This document shows, one piece after another, positions 61,939 to 64,000 of a stretch of DNA of 64,000 nt. Within the stretch, counting starts at the first letter, position 1. Each line of letters opens with the position of its first letter. Source of the DNA: Allosphingosinicella deserti (lineage in GTDB: Bacteria > Pseudomonadota > Alphaproteobacteria > Sphingomonadales > Sphingomonadaceae); contig NZ_PXYI01000012.1 of the NCBI RefSeq assembly GCF_003012735.1, positions 62,001 to 126,000 on the forward strand, read 5' to 3'. The translations under genes were made by a program, and so were the position numbers. Under the pieces are notes generated by a model. The model saw only the letters and a list, made by a program, of their open reading frames with translations. It was not told the origin of the DNA and did no database searches.

Positions 61939-64000
61939 CTATTCGTAGCGGAGAGCATGGATCGGATTGGACCTGGCCACCTTGAAGGCGTGGCCGGCGA
62001 TGGTTCCGATGGCGATTGCGAGCGCAAGCGCGCCCGCGAACAGGAAAGGGCCGGCGCCGAGTTCGATGCGGGCGTCGAAGCGGTTCAGCCAGTCGCGCAT
62101 TGCCCACCAGGCGGCCGGCCAGGCGATGAGATTGGCGACGATCACCGGCTTCGAGAATTGCCAGGCGAGCAGGCGCACGATGTCGCGGCTGCGCGCACCG
62201 AGCACCTTGCGAATGCCGATCTCCTTGCGGCGGCGCTCGGCCGTGAAGGCGGCGAGCCCGAAGAGGCCGAGGCAGGCGACGACGATGGCGAGCGCCGCGA
62301 AGCCGGCGAAGGTCTGCGCACGGGCGCGCTCGGCCAAATACAGGCTCGAGACGATATCCTCGCTGTATCGGGCTTCGAACGGCAGATCGGGTACGAAGCG
62401 CTTCCAGACACGTTCGACGCCATCGCGGACCTCTCGTCCCTGCCCCGCCCGATAGCGGATCACGATCGTCGAGACAAAATCGTTCGCGAGCCGGTACATG
62501 ATCGGTTCGATCGGCTGCCGGATCGATCGAAAGCGGGTATCGCCGACGACTCCGACGATCGTCACCGGAACCATCCCGGTCGCCGGATCGAGGCTGAGCG
62601 AGACCCGCACCTGCCTGCCGACCGCGTCGGCCGGGTCGGCGAATCCGAGCCGGCGCGCGGCAAGCGCGTTGATGACGACGTTGCCGCCCCGTGCGACCAG
62701 GGCGCGTTCGGCCGCGGGATCCGGCTCCGGGAACGGCATGCTGGTTTCATCCATCGGGCGATTGCGATCGAAATTGCGCCCCGCGAGCAGCTTGATCCCC
62801 ATCGTCTCGAAGAAATGCTCGTCGACGGGATAATTGCCGAGGCCGATCGTCTCGGCCTTGCCGGGAGCCCGCAGCGTGCGCCACATCGTGCTGCCGGTGT
62901 TGATGCCGATGCTGGTGCGGGATGCAGCGACGACGCCATCGACCCGAGCGATCTCGCGAGTCATCGATTCCAGCACCGGAACGAGGCTGTAATATCCGGC
63001 GGAGACCTGCAGCAGGCCGTCACGCTCGAAGCCCGGATCCGACCTGCGCGCATGGACGGTCTGCGCATAAACGATCGCCGTGCAGATGATCAGGCCGATC
63101 GAAACCGCGAATTGCGCCACCACCAGCACGTTGCGCAGGCGCCCGGACCCTTCCGCCTCGGCCGCCGACTTGTTGGCCTTGAGTACCTGCGCCGGCTGAA
63201 ATCGCGACAAGTAGAATGCCGGGTACAGCCCCCCGGCGGCCCCAACCGCGATCACCAGGCCGAACACCGGCAGCATGACGCCGCCGGCGCCGAGATAGTG
63301 CATGTGGAGATCGGCATCGAGAAAGGCGGAGAGCGGCCGCAGGGCGAGCTCGACCATGGTCAGGGCGAGGATCATCGCCATGCCCGCGACCAGGACGGAT
63401 TCGCTGAGAAACTGGGCGACGAGCTGCCGGCGGGTTGCCCCCAGCACCTTGCGCAGCGCCACCTCGCGCGCGCGTTGGCCGGCGCGGGCGGTCGCCAGAT
63501 TGGTGAAATTGATGCACGCCATGCCGAGGATCAGCAGGGCGACGATCGCGAAGGTGGTGATCGTCGACCGATCGTTGGCCGGCTCCATCGCCGCCCGCTG
63601 TGCCTCGCCAAGATGGATGTCGCGCAACGGGATCAGCTTCCAGTCCTGGAACTCACCCTCATTCTCGCGGCGGTCGCCGAACGTCTGATCCGGAATGTTG
63701 CGTTTTTCCCAGGCCGGCAGCGCGGCGCGCATGGCATCGACGTCGGCGCCGGGCCGAAGCTTCACGTAATTGAAGCCCGATATCTCTCCCCAATTGCTGA
63801 GATACCCCGGATAATCGGCGAAGAACGACACCGGATCGAACCGCATCACCATGTCGAGACGAAGGTGAGAGTTTTTCGGCAGGGTCTTGAGGATGCCGGT
63901 CACCCGATAATCGACATGCTCGCCATTCTCGACAATCGTCAGTGTCTTGCCGATCGCGGGCTCGGCTCCGAACAAGCGAAGCGCCTCCCGCTCGGACAGG
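61939..64000 (-). CDS. MacB/FtsX-type ABC transporter permease, copy 1 (5' end outside window)
   Basis: Same family as the next gene, 687 codons visible; the N-terminus, including the first membrane helix and start of the first periplasmic domain, is beyond the right edge. The two proteins align throughout: LGMACINFTNLATARAGQRA with RLKxxx, REVALRKVLGATRRQLVAQF, RFQPAQVLKANKSAAEAEGS and NVLVVAQFAVSIGLIICTAI are closely matched. Clear tandem duplication. A partner ATPase and membrane-fusion protein would be expected upstream, to the right of the window. Function unknown. Confidence 0.92.
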   Translation of the reverse strand, partial: LSEREALRLFGAEPAIGKTLTIVENGEHVDYRVTGILKTLPKNSHLRLDMVMRFDPVSFFADYPGYLSNWGEISGFNYVKLRPGADVDAMRAALPAWEKRNIPDQTFGDRRENEGEFQDWKLIPLRDIHLGEAQRAAMEPANDRSTITTFAIVALLILGMACINFTNLATARAGQRAREVALRKVLGATRRQLVAQFLSESVLVAGMAMILALTMVELALRPLSAFLDADLHMHYLGAGGVMLPVFGLVIAVGAAGGLYPAFYLSRFQPAQVLKANKSAAEAEGSGRLRNVLVVAQFAVSIGLIICTAIVYAQTVHARRSDPGFERDGLLQVSAGYYSLVPVLESMTREIARVDGVVAASRTSIGINTGSTMWRTLRAPGKAETIGLGNYPVDEHFFETMGIKLLAGRNFDRNRPMDETSMPFPEPDPAAERALVARGGNVVINALAARRLGFADPADAVGRQVRVSLSLDPATGMVPVTIVGVVGDTRFRSIRQPIEPIMYRLANDFVSTIVIRYRAGQGREVRDGVERVWKRFVPDLPFEARYSEDIVSSLYLAERARAQTFAGFAALAIVVACLGLFGLAAFTAERRRKEIGIRKVLGARSRDIVRLLAWQFSKPVIVANLIAWPAAWWAMRDWLNRFDARIELGAGPFLFAGALALAIAIGTIAGHAFKVARSNPIHALRYE

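Noticed and set aside
59472-61985. Open frame of about 840 codons opposite the permease
   Set aside because: The permease frame has clear FtsX motifs; the opposite frame is only the mirror of its codon pattern.

Overview
The window reads as chromosomal DNA of a high-GC alphaproteobacterium, most likely a sphingomonad (order Sphingomonadales). Three things point there. The tmRNA gene at about 41690-42070 is the circularly permuted, two-piece type typical of alphaproteobacteria. A long translation/RNA-metabolism backbone is present in the order lnt-metK-trmB ... rimP-nusA-ylxR-infB-rbfA ... truB-rpsO-pnp. The flanks are rich in TonB, TPM, HrpB and Atm1-type genes and in short GC-rich palindromic repeats. 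No taxonomy search was run, so this is inference.

Layout. (1) 1-908: rsgA, cut by the window edge. (2) 1215-12745: a tightly coupled divergent carbohydrate cluster. Leftward run a histidine phosphatase, a CmoB-like methyltransferase, a TIM-barrel glycosidase-like protein whose strands appear circularly permuted, and inositol-3-phosphate synthase. Rightward run two nucleotide-sugar SDR enzymes, a GT4 glycosyltransferase, three CgeB-like glycosyltransferases and, after a 113-bp gap, a UDP-glucuronate decarboxylase. A perfect FNR/FixK-type palindrome lies in the shared promoter region. (3) 12860-17050: a VOC protein, lnt, metK (behind a 20-bp palindrome resembling a methionine-metabolism operator) and trmB. 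(4) 17363-28201: an accessory block splitting trmB from rimP, with a TonB receptor + two DUF3526 permeases + ABC ATPase operon, an FAD monooxygenase, two secreted unknowns and a PQQ-type sugar dehydrogenase.

(5) 28550-40581: the transcription/translation block. It includes a probable uncharted 55-codon membrane ORF between infB and rbfA, and a truB carrying an in-frame palindromic repeat insertion. (6) 40801-50861: a small lipoprotein, a GreA/Rnk-like factor, ssrA, a lemA-TPM-TPM-nudix operon, an NDUFS4-like complex I protein, hrpB, an Atm1-type ABC exporter and an FKBP isomerase. (7) 50915-57041: recQ, a small phosphatase-like protein, DUF2007, DUF924, tldD, a secreted HExxH protein, an NDUFS6-like zinc finger and a SIMPL lipoprotein. 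(8) 57051-64000: a three-gene membrane operon (DUF1440-like, DUF2269, SDR-DoxX fusion) and two tandem MacB/FtsX-type permeases, the second cut by the window edge.

The strongest candidates for something undescribed are the divergent inositol/nucleotide-sugar/glycosyltransferase cluster with its permuted glycosidase, and the palindromic element that lies in frame inside truB and also between genes. No CRISPR array, prophage, transposase or tRNA gene was seen.
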